NCBI GenBank assembly: GCA_964512105.1
Contig: CAZEGI010000005.1
Coordinates: 1 to 48,703, forward strand
DNA length: 48,703 nucleotides
Source: CAZEGI01 sp964512105
GTDB taxonomy: Archaea; Altiarchaeota; Altiarchaeia; IMC4; CAZEGI01
Direction of reading: 5' to 3'
A program made the position numbers and the translations under genes. This document shows positions 48,550 to 48,703 of the stretch, in pieces. The notes under the pieces are model-generated. The model was not told the origin of the DNA. It made no database searches and saw only the letters and a list, made by a program, of their open reading frames with translations. Numbering within the stretch: position 1 is the stretch's first letter; the number at the start of each line of letters is the position of its first letter.

Positions 48550-48703
48550 GGCACATACCCCCAACTCGAGTTCCTCAAAACGTAAAACCAGTACCCATTG
48601 TACGACGAAAACTCGTGCAGGGTGTTGAAGTTCTCGTTGGCGTCGTAGTAGCCGATGAAATTGCTTGAGGATGCGTTGTAAAGTTCGATTGCGCTGAAAT
48701 CCG
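48546..48703 (-). CDS. C-terminus of a surface protein (partial)
   Basis: The last 51 residues of a minus-strand gene that runs off the window. The frame reads DFSAIELYNASSNFIGYYD, then NFNTLHEFSSYNGYWFYVL and ends RNSSWGYVP. The GYWFYV and aromatic/Asn-rich pattern fits the closing half of the C-terminal module whose opening half (GWNLISI) ends the truncated lipoprotein at 17987. No start is available. Confidence 0.6.
   Translation of the reverse strand, partial: DFSAIELYNASSSNFIGYYDANENFNTLHEFSSYNGYWFYVLRNSSWGYVP

Overview
The window is archaeal chromosomal DNA. The evidence is an archaeal-type 16S-tRNA-Ala-23S operon, a group II chaperonin (thermosome), ribosomal stalk protein P1, TFE-alpha, an archaeal PheS, Taw1/TYW1, ThiDN, an archaeal prepilin peptidase, DUF373 and EhaR-like proteins, TATA-box promoters and BHB (bulge-helix-bulge) RNA processing motifs. 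I cannot place the phylum from sequence alone. An archaeon that makes purines with PurN and PurH and carries FolC probably uses folate-type cofactors. A run of 100 Ns inside pheS shows that this is an assembled draft scaffold.

Layout. 1-984: a XerA-like tyrosine recombinase. 1060-6830: the rRNA operon (16S, tRNA-Ala(UGC), 23S) with a leader, processing stems and a terminator. 6864-8554: a small membrane protein, a TauE/SafE permease and an AlkD-like protein. 8589-9090: RNase P RNA followed by an inserted repeat. 9173-12582: aspartokinase, an HTH regulator, an orphan gene and a NUDIX hydrolase. 12629-17987: a secreted subtilase overlapping a large beta-propeller lipoprotein. 18000-22920: an AT-rich island with an Lrp-like regulator, a cysteine-rich surface protein split by a -1 frameshift, a membrane protein, and a three-gene cassette ending in a CHAT/caspase-like peptidase. 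23018-25486: Hsp20, thermosome and a Cys-rich mini-protein. 25475-30512: a minus-strand operon purH-purN-folC-HAD-pfkB. 30594-48703: ordinary archaeal housekeeping genes, ending in the C-terminus of another surface protein.

The most interesting signal is in the stable RNA genes. The 16S (155 nt), tRNA-Ala (158 nt) and 23S (150 nt) genes are each interrupted by an ORF-less insertion that can be bounded to the nucleotide by BHB motifs. Virtual splicing restores the expected conserved rRNA sequences and a 7-nt anticodon loop. All three share one design: a purine/pyrimidine hairpin at each end and an inner stem carrying two small hairpins. The core of the 23S copy is the reverse complement of the tRNA copy, so the element exists in both orientations. 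A half copy lies just downstream of the tRNA, and a related element follows RNase P RNA, flanked by a 15-bp near-perfect direct repeat that duplicates the 3' strand of P1. Together they look like a compact, non-coding mobile intron family that targets stable RNAs.

The second candidate system is the CHAT-like trio at 21729-22809. It has its own promoter and is bracketed by two direct copies of the Hsp20 promoter/leader, 1490 bp apart. The gene just before the island (the beta-propeller lipoprotein) stops inside a C-terminal surface module, as if the island had truncated it.
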